Positions 24,643 to 35,060 of a DNA stretch of 64,000 nt are shown piece by piece. Where the stretch lies: positions 2,516,501 through 2,580,500 of the forward strand of contig NZ_CP114786.1 of NCBI RefSeq assembly GCF_027359675.1. Direction: 5' to 3'. Below the pieces are notes generated by a model. That model was not told the DNA's origin, did not search any database, and worked only from the letters and a program-made list of their open reading frames with translations. Within the stretch, counting starts at the first letter, position 1. Every line of letters starts with the position of its first letter. The position numbers were made by a program, and so were the translations under genes. This DNA comes from Roseibium sp. Sym1 (GTDB lineage: Bacteria; Pseudomonadota; Alphaproteobacteria; Rhizobiales; Stappiaceae).

Positions 24643-25920
24643 GTGCGTTTCTGGAAGTGGCATGACAAATGCTCGGTCGGGACAGGACCTGTCTTGCGGC
24701 TCGTCGCGCTTGCCGTCGCCCTCGCCTTTGTCCTTGAACCCGCCGGCGCCGCCGCGCAAGCGATCCCGGATGAAGAAATCGTGGTTGCACAGAACGGGCC
24801 GTTCAGGGGCTTCAACCCGTTCGCGCCGTTGCAGCGGCTTTTCGGCGGCGGCCAGCGGCGTACGAAGAAACAGCCGCAACGCCAGCAACGTCCGCGGGCA
24901 ACCCGCCCGGCCGGTGCGGCTCCGAAATTCGAGACGGTGCAAAAGGACCCGGACGCCGGCCTGATCCTCGTGGTCGGTGACCGCATGGCGCGCGGCGTTG
25001 CCGACGGCCTGAAGTTCATGCTGTCGGAAAAACCGCAGATCCGGGTCGAACCCATTACGGACGACAAGGGCGGATTTACCGGCGAAACGCCTCCTGACTG
25101 GACGACGCAAGTCCTGTCGAAGATCCGGGGCGGCGACGTGAAGGCGGTCGTTGTCATGATCGGCCACCGGGACCTCGGCAAGACCTTTCCGGGAGAGCCG
25201 CCGATCGAATTCATGACGCAAGAGTGGCTGGACACCTATCGTGACAAGGTCGCCGCGCTGGTGCGTGTCGTGAGGCAGGAGAAGAAGCCCCTGGTCTGGG
25301 CGGGATTGCCTCCGACCAACGACGAGCTGGTCAATGCGGACTTTACCCAGCTGAACTCCATTTTCCAGGGAAGCGCCGAGGACCGCCGCGTACGCTACGT
25401 GGACATCTGGGATATCTTCCTGGCCGAGGACAGCACCTATTCCTCATATGGCCCGGACGTGGACGGGAAGAATACGCGGCTGAGGACGAATGACCGGATC
25501 GGTTTCACCTGGGCCGGCTATCAGAAGGTCGCGTTTTTTGTCGAGCGCGAATTGCTGCGTCTGCTGGGCGGCTATGGAGGCCTGGCGTTCGAGGGCGTGG
25601 AAGACGACCCGAATTTCATTGTTCTGACCGGGCGGACCACCTCGCCCGAAGCCCTTCTGCTTGGCGGCGAGGAAGACACGTCCATCGACCCGAAGAGCCG
25701 GCCCTACCGGTTCTTCGTCAACGGCGAACCGCTGCAGCCCATGCGCGGCAGGGTGGATGACCCACGCGTTCGGGCGGAAGGACCGGCCATTCCTCTGGAT
25801 GAGCCCGCAAGCACTGCAGCCCCGCCCAGGGTTCCCGGGCTGCGCGGACCCCTGTCCGGCATTTCCCGCTCGGAGCAGGGGAGCCGGGTCTCGGTGACCC
25901 TTCAACCCGGCGGGGAATGA
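24643..25920 (+). CDS. DUF459 SGNH-hydrolase-fold protein, catalytic residues replaced
   Basis: 425 aa from a GTG start. A hydrophobic signal segment (about 17-40, ending AAAQA) is followed by a basic Gln/Arg/Pro linker and an SGNH-like domain (about 105-310). Block I reads VVGDRMARG, with Arg114 where GDSL enzymes have Ser. Block III reads VVMIGHRDL, and block V has TWAGYQKVAFF with Trp where the catalytic His is expected. It is therefore probably not an SGNH esterase of the usual kind. The C-terminal 80 residues are Pro-rich and of low complexity. It likely forms an operon with the transglycosylase, suggesting a cell-wall role (inference). Confidence 0.8.
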   Translation: MRFWKWHDKCSVGTGPVLRLVALAVALAFVLEPAGAAAQAIPDEEIVVAQNGPFRGFNPFAPLQRLFGGGQRRTKKQPQRQQRPRATRPAGAAPKFETVQKDPDAGLILVVGDRMARGVADGLKFMLSEKPQIRVEPITDDKGGFTGETPPDWTTQVLSKIRGGDVKAVVVMIGHRDLGKTFPGEPPIEFMTQEWLDTYRDKVAALVRVVRQEKKPLVWAGLPPTNDELVNADFTQLNSIFQGSAEDRRVRYVDIWDIFLAEDSTYSSYGPDVDGKNTRLRTNDRIGFTWAGYQKVAFFVERELLRLLGGYGGLAFEGVEDDPNFIVLTGRTTSPEALLLGGEEDTSIDPKSRPYRFFVNGEPLQPMRGRVDDPRVRAEGPAIPLDEPASTAAPPRVPGLRGPLSGISRSEQGSRVSVTLQPGGE

Positions 25921-25958
25921 GGTTCTGTCCCCACCCGTCCGGCTGATGCCGGAACTTC

Positions 25959-27389
25959 TTACCGCGGCAGGTCGGTTGCGCCGGTCAGGTAGAGGTCGAC
26001 GGAGCGGGCGGCCTGACGGCCTTCGCGGATGGCCCAGACCACCAAAGACTGGCCCTTGCGCACGTCGCCGGCTGCAAACACCTTGTCGATGCTTGTCTTG
26101 TAGTCGTCGGTATTGGCCTTCACGTTGGTGCGGCCATCGAGTTCCAGGTTGTCGCCGGCCTCGGCAATATAGGTCTCCAGAAGAGGGCCGGAGAAACCGA
26201 TCGCTGCCAGGACAAGGTCCGCGCGCAGGATGAATTCCGTGCCTTCGATCGGACGGCGCTTTTCGTCCACCCGGGCGCATTTGACACCAACGACCTTGCC
26301 GTCCTCGCCGACCAGGCCAAGGGTCGCGGCGGAGAATTCGCGCTCCGCGCCTTCCGCCTGGCTGGAGGAGGTGCGGAACTTGGTCGGCCAGTAGGGCCAG
26401 ACAGCCAGCTTGTCTTCCTTCAACGGCGGAATCGGCCGGATGTCGAGCTGGGTCACCGACAGGGCGCCCTGGCGGAAAGCCGTCCCGACGCAGTCCGAGG
26501 CGGTGTCGCCGCCACCGATGACGACCACATGCTTGCCACCGGCCCAGATCGGGGCATCGTCGCCTTCCGGCTCGCCGCCGACGCGGCGGTTCTGCTGGAC
26601 AAGGTAGGGCATTGCCCAATGGCAACCTTCCATCTCCATTCCGGAGACGCCGGGATCGCGCGGGCGCTCGGCGCCGGCGCACAGGATCACGGCATCGTGG
26701 CGTGCGGTCAGTTCCTCGAGGCTCACGGTGACGCCGACATTGACGCCGTAATGGAAGGTGACCCCTTCGGCTTCCATCTGTTGCACCCGGCGGTCGATGT
26801 AATGCTTTTCCATCTTGAAGTCGGGAATGCCGTAGCGCAGCAGGCCGCCGGCCTTGGGTTCGCGCTCATAGACATGAACCGTGTGGCCGGCGCGCGCGAG
26901 CTGCTGCGCCGCGGCCATGCCGGCCGGGCCGGAGCCGATGATGGCAACGGCCTTGCCGGTCTTGGTCGCGGAAGGCTCGGGCTGGATCCAGCCGTTCTCC
27001 CAGCCCTTGTCGGCAATCGCCTGTTCCACGCTTTTGATGTTCACCGGAATGTCTTCCAGGTTGAGCGTGCAGGCTTCCTCGCACGGGGCGGGGCAGATCC
27101 GGCCGGTGAATTCGGGAAAGTTGTTGGTGGAATGCAGATTGCGCAGGGCAATGTCCCAGTCCCCCTGGTAGACCAGATCGTTCCAGTCCGGGATCTGGTT
27201 GTTCACGGGACAGCCGTCCGGTCCGTGACAGAAGGGAATGCCGCAATCCATGCAACGCGCCGCCTGGTTGGCGACTTCCTGGTCGTTCAGCGGGATGGTG
27301 AATTCGCGGAAGTGGCGAATGCGGTCGGAGGCAGGTTGATACTTCTGTTCCTGCCGGTCGATTTCCATAAATCCGGTTACCTTACCCAA
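25959..27389 (-). CDS. gltD: Glutamate synthase (NADPH) small subunit
   Basis: 476 aa. The N-terminal four-Cys region for Fe-S clusters is present ([21 protein letters not shown] and [14 protein letters not shown]). An FAD-binding motif [18 protein letters not shown] and an NADPH-binding segment [21 protein letters not shown] follow. The C-terminal FAD motif is [25 protein letters not shown]. It passes electrons from NADPH to GltB. It is the second gene after gltB, separated by 84 bp with a hairpin between them. A GGAGG-like sequence precedes the ATG. Confidence 0.96.
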   Translation of the reverse strand: MGKVTGFMEIDRQEQKYQPASDRIRHFREFTIPLNDQEVANQAARCMDCGIPFCHGPDGCPVNNQIPDWNDLVYQGDWDIALRNLHSTNNFPEFTGRICPAPCEEACTLNLEDIPVNIKSVEQAIADKGWENGWIQPEPSATKTGKAVAIIGSGPAGMAAAQQLARAGHTVHVYEREPKAGGLLRYGIPDFKMEKHYIDRRVQQMEAEGVTFHYGVNVGVTVSLEELTARHDAVILCAGAERPRDPGVSGMEMEGCHWAMPYLVQQNRRVGGEPEGDDAPIWAGGKHVVVIGGGDTASDCVGTAFRQGALSVTQLDIRPIPPLKEDKLAVWPYWPTKFRTSSSQAEGAEREFSAATLGLVGEDGKVVGVKCARVDEKRRPIEGTEFILRADLVLAAIGFSGPLLETYIAEAGDNLELDGRTNVKANTDDYKTSIDKVFAAGDVRKGQSLVVWAIREGRQAARSVDLYLTGATDLPR

Positions 27390-27424
27390 GGCGACCTCCT
27401 CAAACTTTTCTTGTCCACAAGGCG

Positions 27425-27460
27425 GCTCGATCGGCCGCGAGGCGGCCGAGAGCCCAGTTG
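27425..27460 (-). other. gltB-gltD intergenic hairpin
   Basis: Within the 84-bp gap, on the minus strand, CGGCCGC and GCGGCCG flank a CTC spacer to make a strong GC hairpin around 27430-27450. It has no T-tract, so it is not a typical terminator. It may protect the upstream message or tune gltD translation (inference). Confidence 0.4.
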
Positions 27461-27473
27461 TTCAAGTGCCGGG

Positions 27474-30400
27474 TTATTCGGCAGCGACCATGCCCAGGCG
27501 CTGCTCTTCCATTTCCCTGAGCGCACGGCGGTATTCGACCGGCATGACCTTGACGAATTTCGGACGGTAGGTCGTCCAGTCGTCCAGGATGGCCCTGGCC
27601 TTGGCCGAGCCGGTGTAGTTGGCGTGCTTGGCCAGCATCTGGCGCAGGCGCTCGTCATCGTGGCGGGTCATGTCGCAAGACAGGTCGACGCGGCCCTTGT
27701 GCTCGATGTCGCCCCCGTGGTGATGCAGCTTTTCAAGCAGGTCATCCTCTTCGGTCACGGGTTCGATATCGACCATGGCCAGGTTGCAGCGGGAGCCGAA
27801 GGATCCGTCCTCGTCGAGCACGTAGGCGATGCCTCCGGACATGCCAGCCGCGAAGTTGCGGCCTGTCTGGCCGATGACAACGACAACACCGCCGGTCATG
27901 TATTCGCAGCCGTGGTCGCCCACGCCCTCGACCACGGCGATGGCGCCGGAGTTGCGCACGGCAAAACGTTCGCCCGCGACGCCGCGGAAATAACATTCGC
28001 CCTCGGTCGCGCCGTACAGCACGGTGTTGCCGACGATGATGCTGTCTTCGGCAACGATCCGGGCATTTTCCGGAGGCCGAACGATCAGCTTGCCGCCGGC
28101 AAGTCCCTTGCCGACATAGTCGTTGGCGTCGCCGACAAGATTGATGGTGACCCCGCGCGACACAAAGGCGCCGAAGGCCTGACCGGCGGTTCCCTTCAGG
28201 TTGACCGTCAGCGTGTCGGCTTCCTTCAGGCCCTTGTTGCCGTAGCGCTTGGCAATCTCACCGGAGAGCATCGCGCCGACCGAACGGTCGACCGAACAGA
28301 TGGTCTCCTCGATGACCGTCGGCGTCTTGTTCTCCAGCGCCGGTTTGGCAGCGGCGATCAGGCGGCGGTCGAGAATGTCGTGGATCGGGTGATCCTGACG
28401 CTCGGTCCAGCGCGTTTCCTCCGGAGCCGCCTCGGGCTGGAAGAAGATGCGGGAGAAATCGAGTCCCTTGGCCTTCCAATGCTCGAGCGCCCCGTTCTTG
28501 TCGAGGAAGTCGGAGCGGCCGATCATGTCGTCGAGCCTGGCAATCCCGAGATTGGCCATCAGTTCGCGGACTTCTTCCGCGACATAGAAGAAGTAGTTGA
28601 TGACGTGTTCCGGGGTGCCCTTGAAACGCTTGCGCAGGACCGGGTCCTGGGTGGCGATGCCGACCGGGCAGGTGTTCAGATGACACTTGCGCATCATCAG
28701 GCAGCCCGCGGCGATCAGCGGCGCGGTCGAGAACCCGAATTCGTCGGCTCCCAGCAACGCGCCGACGATGACGTCCCGGCCCGTGCGCAGGCCGCCGTCA
28801 ACCTGGAGCGCGATGCGCGAGCGCAACCCGTTCAGGACGAGGGTCTGCTGGGTTTCCGCCAGGCCGATTTCCCAGGGACTGCCGGCATGCTTGATCGACG
28901 TCAGCGGCGAAGCGCCCGTGCCACCGTCGTAGCCCGACACGGTGATGTGGTCGGCGCGTGCCTTGGCAACGCCTGCCGCAACCGTGCCGACGCCCACTTC
29001 CGACACCAGCTTGACCGAAATGTCGGCTTGCGGATTGACGTTCTTCAGGTCGTAGATGAGCTGCGCCAGATCCTCGATGGAATAGATGTCGTGGTGCGGC
29101 GGCGGCGAAATCAGGCCGACACCCGGGGTGGAGTGACGGACCTTGGCGATGACAGCGTCGACCTTGTGGCCGGGAAGCTGACCGCCTTCACCCGGCTTGG
29201 CGCCCTGAGCCACCTTGATCTGGATCATGTCGGAATTGACGAGATATTCGGTGGTCACGCCGAAGCGGCCCGAAGCAACCTGCTTGATTGCGGAACGCTG
29301 CGGGTTGGTCGACCCGTCCGGAAGCGGGTTGAAACGCTCCGGTTCCTCGCCGCCTTCACCGGTGTTCGACTTGCCGCCGATCTGGTTCATGGCCATCGCC
29401 AGGGTGGTGTGCGCCTCGCGGGAGATCGAGCCGAAGGACATGGCCCCCGTGACAAAGCGCTTGACGATGTCTTCCGCGGGTTCGACCTGGTCAAGCTCGA
29501 TCGGCGTCCGGCCGATTTCCTCGGCGGACTTGATGCGGAACAGTCCGCGGATCGCGTAGCGGCCGCTGTCCTCGTTCACCTGCTTGGCGAAGGCCCGGTA
29601 CATGTCCGGCAGCTTCGAGCGGACGGCGTGCTGCAGCGTCGCGATGGATTCCGGCGTCCACATGTGGCTTTCGCCGCGTGTCCGGTAGGCGTATTCGCCG
29701 CCGACTTCCAGGGACCGGCGCAGGATCGCAACGTCTCCGAAGGCTTCTTCGTGGCGCTGGACTGTTTCCTCGGCGACCTCGCCAAGTCCGATGCCCTCGA
29801 TCATGGTCGCCGTGCCGAAGAAATATTTCTTCACGAACTCGGAGGAAAGGCCGACGGCATCGAAGATCTGGGCGCCGCAATAGGACTGGTAGGTCGAAAT
29901 GCCCATCTTCGACATGACCTTCAGGATGCCCTTGTCGATCGACTTGATGTAGCGCTCGACCACCTCGTACTGGTCTACTTCCTCCGGGAAGTCCATTTCC
30001 ATGTGCATGGACAGGAGCGTCTCGAAGGCGAGATAGGGGTTGATCGCTTCCGCGCCGAAGCCGGCCAGAACGCAGAAGTGGTGCACTTCGCGCGCTTCAC
30101 CGGTTTCGACCACGAGGCCGACGGAAGTCCGCAGGCCCTTGCGGATCAGGTGGTGGTGCACGGCGGCCGTCGCCAGCAGGGCCGGGATCGCGATCCGCGA
30201 GCGGCTGATCAGCCGGTCGGACAGGATGATGATGTTGTAGCCGTCCAGGACCGCCTTTTCGGCGCGTTCGCACAACTCGCGGAGCGCGCCCTCCATGCCG
30301 CCGGCGCCCTTTTCGGCATTGTAGGTGATGTCCAGGGTCTTGGCCGAGAACTGGTTGTCGGCAATGTCGCCGATGGCCCGGATCTTCTCCAGGTCCTCGT

Positions 30401-32207
30401 TGGAGAGGATCGGCTGGCGGACTTCCAGGCGCTTCGAGGTCGAGGCGCCTTCAAGGTCGAAGATGTTCGGGCGCGGGCCGATGAACGAGACCAGGCTCAT
30501 CACCAGTTCCTCGCGGATCGGGTCGATCGGCGGGTTGGTGACCTGGGCGAAGTTCTGCTTGAAATAGGTGTAGAGCAGCTTGGACTTGTCCGACAGCGCC
30601 GAAAGGGGCGTGTCGGTGCCCATGGAGCCGATGGCTTCCTGGCCGACCGTGGCCATCGGGGTCATCAGAAGCTTGATGTCTTCCTGCGTGTAGCCGAAGG
30701 CCTGCTGGCGGTCGAGCAGGCTTTCACCGGCGACCGGCGCCCGCTGGCGCACGCCCGGCAGGTCTTCCAGGACGATCTGGGACCGGTGCAGCCAGTCCTT
30801 GTAGGGGTTGGCCGTGGACAGCTGGCGCTTGATCTCGTCGTCGGAGACGATCCGGCCCTCGTCGAGGTCGATCAGCAGCATCCGGCCCGGTTGCAGGCGC
30901 CATTTCTGGACGATGCGCTCTTCCTCGACCGGAAGAACCCCGACCTCGGAGGACATGATGACAAAATCGTCGTCCGTGACGATGTAGCGGGCCGGGCGCA
31001 GACCGTTGCGGTCAAGCGTCGCGCCGATCTGGCGGCCGTCGGTAAAGGCCACGGCGGCGGGCCCGTCCCACGGTTCCATGAGAGCCGCGTGATATTCGTA
31101 GAAGGCCCGGCGGTTGTCATCCATCAGCGGGTTGCCGGCCCAGGCTTCCGGGATCAGCATCATCGCGGCATGGGCAAGCGAATACCCGCCCATGACGAGG
31201 AATTCCAGGGCGTTGTCGAAGCAGGCCGTGTCCGACTGGCCTTCGTAGGAAATGGGCCAGAGCTTGGAAATGTCGTCTCCAAGCAGCGTGGACGACACGG
31301 ACGCCTGGCGGGCCGCCATCCAGTTGACGTTGCCGCGCAGGGTGTTGATCTCGCCGTTATGGGCGACCATGCGATAAGGGTGCGACAGGTCCCAGGACGG
31401 GAAGGTGTTGGTCGAGAAGCGCTGGTGCACGAGGGCAAGGGCGGAGGTGAAGCGCTCGTCCTTCAGGTCCGCGTAATAGGCGCCGAGCTGATAGGCCAGG
31501 AACATGCCCTTGTAGACAATGGTGCGGCACGACAGCGAGACGATGTAGAAGCCCTTGGAAACCGCGTCGGTCTCGGCGCGGACACGGTTGGAAATCACCT
31601 TGCGCAGAACGTAGAGGCGGCGTTCGAATGCATCCTGGTCGCCGCCGGAATTCCGGATGAAGACCTGGCGGGAGACCGGTTCCGTGGCGGCGATGTCGGG
31701 TGCCTTGGAGAGCGAGGAATTGTCGACCGGCACGTCGCGCCAGCCGATCAGGTTCTTGCCTTCTTCCTCGATGACACGCTCGATGATGGCTTCGCATTTC
31801 GCGCGCAGCGCATCGTCCTGGGGCATGAAGATGAACCCGACGCCGTAGTCGCCTTCATCGGGAAGCGGCGTCCCGGCCTTTGCCAATTCGTCGGCGAAGA
31901 ATCCGTGCGGGATCTGCACCAGCATGCCGGCGCCGTCACCCATCAGGGGGTCGGCTCCGACCGCGCCGCGGTGTGTCAGGTTCTCGAGAATCTGCAAGCC
32001 GTCGGCCACAATCCGGTGGGATTTGCTGCCTTTCATGTGCGCGACAAAGCCCACGCCGCAGGCATCGTGTTCGCGCGACGGAGAGTAGAGCCCTTTGTCG
32101 GCGGCCGTGCCCAGTCTTTCGGCAAGAGTTCGGCTGGTGGTCGTTGTCTTCAAGACCTGTCCTCCGGCTTGCATGGCTGTGCTGGTCGTCAGCTCTTGTC
32201 TCGTCAT
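27474..32207 (-). CDS. gltB: Glutamate synthase (NADPH) large subunit
   Basis: 1577 aa from [10 protein letters not shown]. The glutaminase domain has the nucleophile Cys50 in EHDACGVGF, which must be exposed after maturation. The central domain, the FMN/synthase domain ([51 protein letters not shown], the 3Fe-4S Cys run [15 protein letters not shown]) and the C-terminal GXGXG domain follow. It channels ammonia from glutamine to 2-oxoglutarate. The ATG at 32207 has AGGG upstream and is preferred to the one at 32273; the internal ATG at 32174 lacks a Shine-Dalgarno sequence. Transcribed ahead of gltD. Confidence 0.96.
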   Translation of the reverse strand: MTRQELTTSTAMQAGGQVLKTTTTSRTLAERLGTAADKGLYSPSREHDACGVGFVAHMKGSKSHRIVADGLQILENLTHRGAVGADPLMGDGAGMLVQIPHGFFADELAKAGTPLPDEGDYGVGFIFMPQDDALRAKCEAIIERVIEEEGKNLIGWRDVPVDNSSLSKAPDIAATEPVSRQVFIRNSGGDQDAFERRLYVLRKVISNRVRAETDAVSKGFYIVSLSCRTIVYKGMFLAYQLGAYYADLKDERFTSALALVHQRFSTNTFPSWDLSHPYRMVAHNGEINTLRGNVNWMAARQASVSSTLLGDDISKLWPISYEGQSDTACFDNALEFLVMGGYSLAHAAMMLIPEAWAGNPLMDDNRRAFYEYHAALMEPWDGPAAVAFTDGRQIGATLDRNGLRPARYIVTDDDFVIMSSEVGVLPVEEERIVQKWRLQPGRMLLIDLDEGRIVSDDEIKRQLSTANPYKDWLHRSQIVLEDLPGVRQRAPVAGESLLDRQQAFGYTQEDIKLLMTPMATVGQEAIGSMGTDTPLSALSDKSKLLYTYFKQNFAQVTNPPIDPIREELVMSLVSFIGPRPNIFDLEGASTSKRLEVRQPILSNEDLEKIRAIGDIADNQFSAKTLDITYNAEKGAGGMEGALRELCERAEKAVLDGYNIIILSDRLISRSRIAIPALLATAAVHHHLIRKGLRTSVGLVVETGEAREVHHFCVLAGFGAEAINPYLAFETLLSMHMEMDFPEEVDQYEVVERYIKSIDKGILKVMSKMGISTYQSYCGAQIFDAVGLSSEFVKKYFFGTATMIEGIGLGEVAEETVQRHEEAFGDVAILRRSLEVGGEYAYRTRGESHMWTPESIATLQHAVRSKLPDMYRAFAKQVNEDSGRYAIRGLFRIKSAEEIGRTPIELDQVEPAEDIVKRFVTGAMSFGSISREAHTTLAMAMNQIGGKSNTGEGGEEPERFNPLPDGSTNPQRSAIKQVASGRFGVTTEYLVNSDMIQIKVAQGAKPGEGGQLPGHKVDAVIAKVRHSTPGVGLISPPPHHDIYSIEDLAQLIYDLKNVNPQADISVKLVSEVGVGTVAAGVAKARADHITVSGYDGGTGASPLTSIKHAGSPWEIGLAETQQTLVLNGLRSRIALQVDGGLRTGRDVIVGALLGADEFGFSTAPLIAAGCLMMRKCHLNTCPVGIATQDPVLRKRFKGTPEHVINYFFYVAEEVRELMANLGIARLDDMIGRSDFLDKNGALEHWKAKGLDFSRIFFQPEAAPEETRWTERQDHPIHDILDRRLIAAAKPALENKTPTVIEETICSVDRSVGAMLSGEIAKRYGNKGLKEADTLTVNLKGTAGQAFGAFVSRGVTINLVGDANDYVGKGLAGGKLIVRPPENARIVAEDSIIVGNTVLYGATEGECYFRGVAGERFAVRNSGAIAVVEGVGDHGCEYMTGGVVVVIGQTGRNFAAGMSGGIAYVLDEDGSFGSRCNLAMVDIEPVTEEDDLLEKLHHHGGDIEHKGRVDLSCDMTRHDDERLRQMLAKHANYTGSAKARAILDDWTTYRPKFVKVMPVEYRRALREMEEQRLGMVAAE

Positions 32208-32928
32208 GTGCGCCCTCACTGTAAACCCCAGTGTCGCCGTGGTTTGAAGCGTCCGGTTCCGTTCGGGTCGCATTCCATCAAGAATGCGGCTCGGCGAACC
32301 CTGGCTCGATATGCCCCGGCTCTGTTGTTGTATTAACTGCAGTGGTCCATCAAAACAAACCGCCGCATTGACGCAGCGGGTACTCCGCTGCCGAAACGTT
32401 CCGTCTCGCCTCTATGCGATTCCTCCCCGGAACCGCCGAATGGTCAGCCTGGTCGCCCTGTCCACCGCGTCCCTTTGGACCGACCGGCGCCCTTCGGCAA
32501 TTGGGACAGCATACCTGTCCTATTCCAAGCGGCGCGACCATGACAGATTTCGCAGCCTGGAGCAAGTGTCTTTCTGTTCGGGGTCATTATAATTGTTTCG
32601 CGCGAAAAGTTCCATTCGTCCGGAAAGGTCATTTCCGCGAGGTTTTGGGTAAGAATCTTGCGTTTGTTAATCTTTGGGCAGGCCGTGCCGCAATTTCCGC
32701 ATTTTACCTCCACGAGACCGGTCCGGCTCGCGCGGCGGCGAAGAAAATGCGATCATGGGTCAAATACGGGCCGCCGCTGAATGCCAAATGGGCACGTCTG
32801 CTCGCAATATAGTCACAGCCGTTTGATTTCCTATTTATCCGCAATATGCTCACTTTCGGGGTGAGCCGCGCGGTTGCAGACCTGTCGTGGCCGAGACTGA
32901 ACATCAGGTTCGACCAGAGGAGATCGAG
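32208..32928. other. Long intergenic region between gltB and bufA
   Basis: About 720 bp with no supportable gene. A candidate gltB promoter lies at 32330-32358. The part from about 32570 to 32830 is AT-richer and should hold the bufA promoter; I could not recognise a sigma-F/ECF-type or sigma-70 signal there. A minus-strand frame (32444-32713) encodes a cysteine-bearing peptide but is not convincing. Confidence 0.5.
32330..32358 (-). promoter_or_regulatory. gltB: Candidate gltB promoter
   Basis: On the minus strand TTGTTT (32358-32353) and TAATAC (32335-32330) are separated by exactly 17 bases, about 125 bases before the gltB ATG. Both hexamers are imperfect, so this is only a candidate. Confidence 0.35.
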
Positions 32929-33228
32929 ATGAAACACAAGGCCATGTCCGCAGCAATCGTCGCAGGCGCGGTGGCAACCGCTGTCGCAGGCTTGTCGACC
33001 ACGACGCCGGCACACGCGCAAGCCAAGGAAAAATGCTATGGCGTGTCCCTGAAGGGCCAGAATGACTGCAAGGCCGGTGCGGGCACCACCTGTGCAGGCA
33101 CCTCCACTGTCGACTACCAGGGCAACGCCTGGACGCTCGTTCCCAAGGGCACCTGCACGACCATGGAAGTGCCGGGTGGCCGTCACGGTTCGCTGACCGA
33201 ACTGAAACGCGACCTGCCGGAAGCCTGA
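32929..33228 (+). CDS. bufA: BufA-type precursor peptide (DUF2282), bufferin
   Basis: 99 aa with a Sec signal peptide of about 30 residues ending THETTTPAHA-like ([10 protein letters not shown]). The mature part has exactly four Cys, at 36 (EKCYGVS), 47 (QNDCKAG), 55 (GTTCAGT) and 76 (KGTCTTM), which is the DUF2282 pattern. This family is now known as bufferins: peptides whose cysteines are modified by an MNIO enzyme and exported to the periplasm, where they bind copper. AGAGGAGA upstream supports the ATG at 32929. It is the first gene of bufABC-doxX; a pair of hairpins follows it. Confidence 0.88.
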   Translation: MKHKAMSAAIVAGAVATAVAGLSTTTPAHAQAKEKCYGVSLKGQNDCKAGAGTTCAGTSTVDYQGNAWTLVPKGTCTTMEVPGGRHGSLTELKRDLPEA

Positions 33229-33242
33229 GTCCGGTCTGTACG

Positions 33243-33291
33243 GGCCGTCAAGACGGCCAACTGTTTCGGACAGGCGGACCTGGACCGCCTG
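33243..33291 (+). other. Tandem hairpins between bufA and bufB
   Basis: Two perfect stems occur in the 109-bp gap: GGCCGT-CAAG-ACGGCC (33243-33258) and CAGGCGG-ACCTGGA-CCGCCTG (33271-33291). Neither is followed by a T-tract. They could stabilise the upstream bufA message or reduce read-through to the enzyme genes. Confidence 0.6.
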
Positions 33292-33337
33292 CCGAATTCT
33301 CCGCCCCGCCGCTTTCGGAAAATGACCGGAGATTCCC

Positions 33338-34234
33338 ATGCGTGCCCTGACCTCTGTCGACAAACAGCCCCGTGTACCGGATGTGGTTCCGGCGCGCGCA
33401 GGCGCAGGGTTGAAGCCGGAGCATGTCAACGAAATCCTGGAAACGCAGGCTCCGATCGGGTTTTTCGAGGTTCACGCCGAGAACTACATGGGCGCGGGCG
33501 GTGTGCCGCATCAGCAACTGGAAGCCATCCGGTCAACTTATCCGGTGTCGTTGCATGGTGTCGGCCTGTCGATCGGAGGCGAAAACCCGCTCGACAAGGA
33601 CCATCTGCAGCGTCTTGCCGCGTTGAACAGGCGCTATGAACCCGGTCTCTTTTCCGAGCATCTGGCGTGGTCGACCCATGACACGACCTATTTCAACGAC
33701 CTGCTGCCGGTACCCTATGACGAAGCGACGCTGAGCCGGGTCTGCGATCATATCGACGAGGTTCAGGAGATCGTCGGGCGGCGCATGCTTCTCGAAAATC
33801 CCTCGACCTATGTCGCCTTTGCGCAAAGCACGATGAGCGAGCTTGAGTTCCTCCGGGAAGTCGCCCGCCGCACCGGCTGCGGGCTGCTGCTCGACGTCAA
33901 CAACGTTTTTGTCTCCTGCACCAATCACCAGCGCTCGCCGAAAGACTACCTGGCCGGTTTCCCGATGGACGCCGTAGGCGAGATCCATCTGGGCGGTCAC
34001 GCGCCCGACACCGACGATGCCGGGCGGCCGTTGTTGATCGACGCACATGACCGCGCGGTCGACGATGCCGTCTGGGCACTCTACGAACAGGTGGTTCGCG
34101 CTCACGGAGCGGTGCCGACGCTGGTCGAGTGGGACAGCGAGATCCCCGCCTGGCCGGTGCTGCTGGCCGAAGCGCGGATGGCTGACGAAATCCTTGCCCG
34201 GGCAGAAGAGCCCGGCATCCGGCGCGCGGGTTGA
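33338..34234 (+). CDS. bufB: BufB-type MNIO (DUF692) peptide-modifying iron enzyme
   Basis: 298 aa, a TIM-barrel of the multinuclear non-heme iron oxidase family. Conserved metal-ligand segments are all seen: FFEVHAENY (Glu44, His46), [10 protein letters not shown] (His73), SEHLAW (His108), LLENPSTY (Glu153), LLDVNNVF (Asp186, Asn188), [10 protein letters not shown] (His217, His221), DAHD (His237) and VEWDSEIP (Glu264). In characterised bufferin systems this enzyme converts Cys of the precursor to oxidised heterocycles; methanobactin MbnB is a relative. The ATG sits after a GGAG sequence. It is cytosolic, with no signal peptide, so the peptide is modified before export. Confidence 0.9.
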   Translation: MRALTSVDKQPRVPDVVPARAGAGLKPEHVNEILETQAPIGFFEVHAENYMGAGGVPHQQLEAIRSTYPVSLHGVGLSIGGENPLDKDHLQRLAALNRRYEPGLFSEHLAWSTHDTTYFNDLLPVPYDEATLSRVCDHIDEVQEIVGRRMLLENPSTYVAFAQSTMSELEFLREVARRTGCGLLLDVNNVFVSCTNHQRSPKDYLAGFPMDAVGEIHLGGHAPDTDDAGRPLLIDAHDRAVDDAVWALYEQVVRAHGAVPTLVEWDSEIPAWPVLLAEARMADEILARAEEPGIRRAG

Positions 34235-34235
34235 C

Positions 34236-35027
34236 ATGAGTTCCTCACAGGTCCCCGAAATCGTTGCCGAAGACCTGTTCGGTGCGGCCTTGCTGGATCC
34301 GGAACAGCCTGTGCCGTCAGGGCTCGTTGGTCCGGACGGGAAACCCGCGCCGAAGCGGTTCAATGTCTACCGGAACAACGTGATCGTCAGCCTTTCCGAG
34401 GCGCTCGGGGAAACCTTTCCGGCGATCAAGTCCCTTCTGGGCGAGGAGTTTTTCAACGCGCTGGCCCGTGCCTTCGTGAGTGAACATCCGCCGAAGTCGC
34501 CGGTCCTGATCTGGTACGGCGGCGAATTCCCGGGGTTCATCGAGGCGTTTCCGCCGCTGGCCGCCTATCCCTATCTTGGAGATGTCGCCCGCGTCGAATG
34601 GGCCTGGGTGCAGGCCTTTCATGCCGAGGACGTCGTACCGCTGGACCCGACCGCCCTGGCCGACATCGCACCGGAAAGGGTGGGCGCGTGCCGTTTCGTG
34701 AGACATCCGGCGGTTGACGTGCTGTCTTCGGACTGGCCGGTCTGGGATCTCCTGCGGGCCAACCGGTTCGAGCATGACAGCACTATCGAGATCGACCTCG
34801 ATGAGGCACAGTCCGTGCTGGTTTCACGACCGGCACTGGACGTGGAACTTGTCTTGCTCCGGCCCGGTGCGGACTGTTTCCTGAAGGAGTTGTTCGGTGG
34901 AGCCGACCTCGCAGTCGCTGCCATGACCGCCCAGGAGCAAAACGGTGATTTTTCATTGTCCGACAGTCTGTCGGACTGTCTTTCAAAAGGTGCGTTTGCA
35001 CGTCTTTCAACTGATGAAACCGACTGA
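34236..35027 (+). CDS. bufC: BufC-type DUF2063 partner protein
   Basis: 263 aa from MSSSQVPEIV, one base after the bufB stop. The N-terminal DUF2063 domain has FNVYRNNVIVSLSEALGETFPAIKSLLGEEFFNALARAFVSEHPPKSPVLIWYGGEFPGFIEAFPPLAAYPYLGDVARVEWAWVQAFHAED. In MNIO clusters this protein recruits the precursor peptide to the enzyme, like MbnC. The C-terminal half (WPVWDLLRANRFE...) is a less conserved accessory domain. A longer upstream frame overlapping bufB is a shadow. Confidence 0.9.
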   Translation: MSSSQVPEIVAEDLFGAALLDPEQPVPSGLVGPDGKPAPKRFNVYRNNVIVSLSEALGETFPAIKSLLGEEFFNALARAFVSEHPPKSPVLIWYGGEFPGFIEAFPPLAAYPYLGDVARVEWAWVQAFHAEDVVPLDPTALADIAPERVGACRFVRHPAVDVLSSDWPVWDLLRANRFEHDSTIEIDLDEAQSVLVSRPALDVELVLLRPGADCFLKELFGGADLAVAAMTAQEQNGDFSLSDSLSDCLSKGAFARLSTDETD

Positions 35028-35060
35028 ACCCGGCAGGACAAGGAAGCCGGGAAGGGGGAT

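Noticed and set aside
26529..32336. A 1935-codon open frame on the plus strand opposite gltD and gltB.
   Set aside because: It runs antisense through both well-supported glutamate synthase genes. Its translation is a repetitive mix of Arg, Gly, His, Asp and Val with no recognisable domain, the typical product of reading the complement of high-GC codons.
32444..32713. Minus-strand cysteine-bearing peptide (CGNCGTAC and CEICH) near the bufferin genes.
   Set aside because: The six Cys are suggestive of a metal-binding peptide, but the frame starts at a GTG, has no clear Shine-Dalgarno sequence, has non-typical codon use and no recognised family. A homologue search would settle it.
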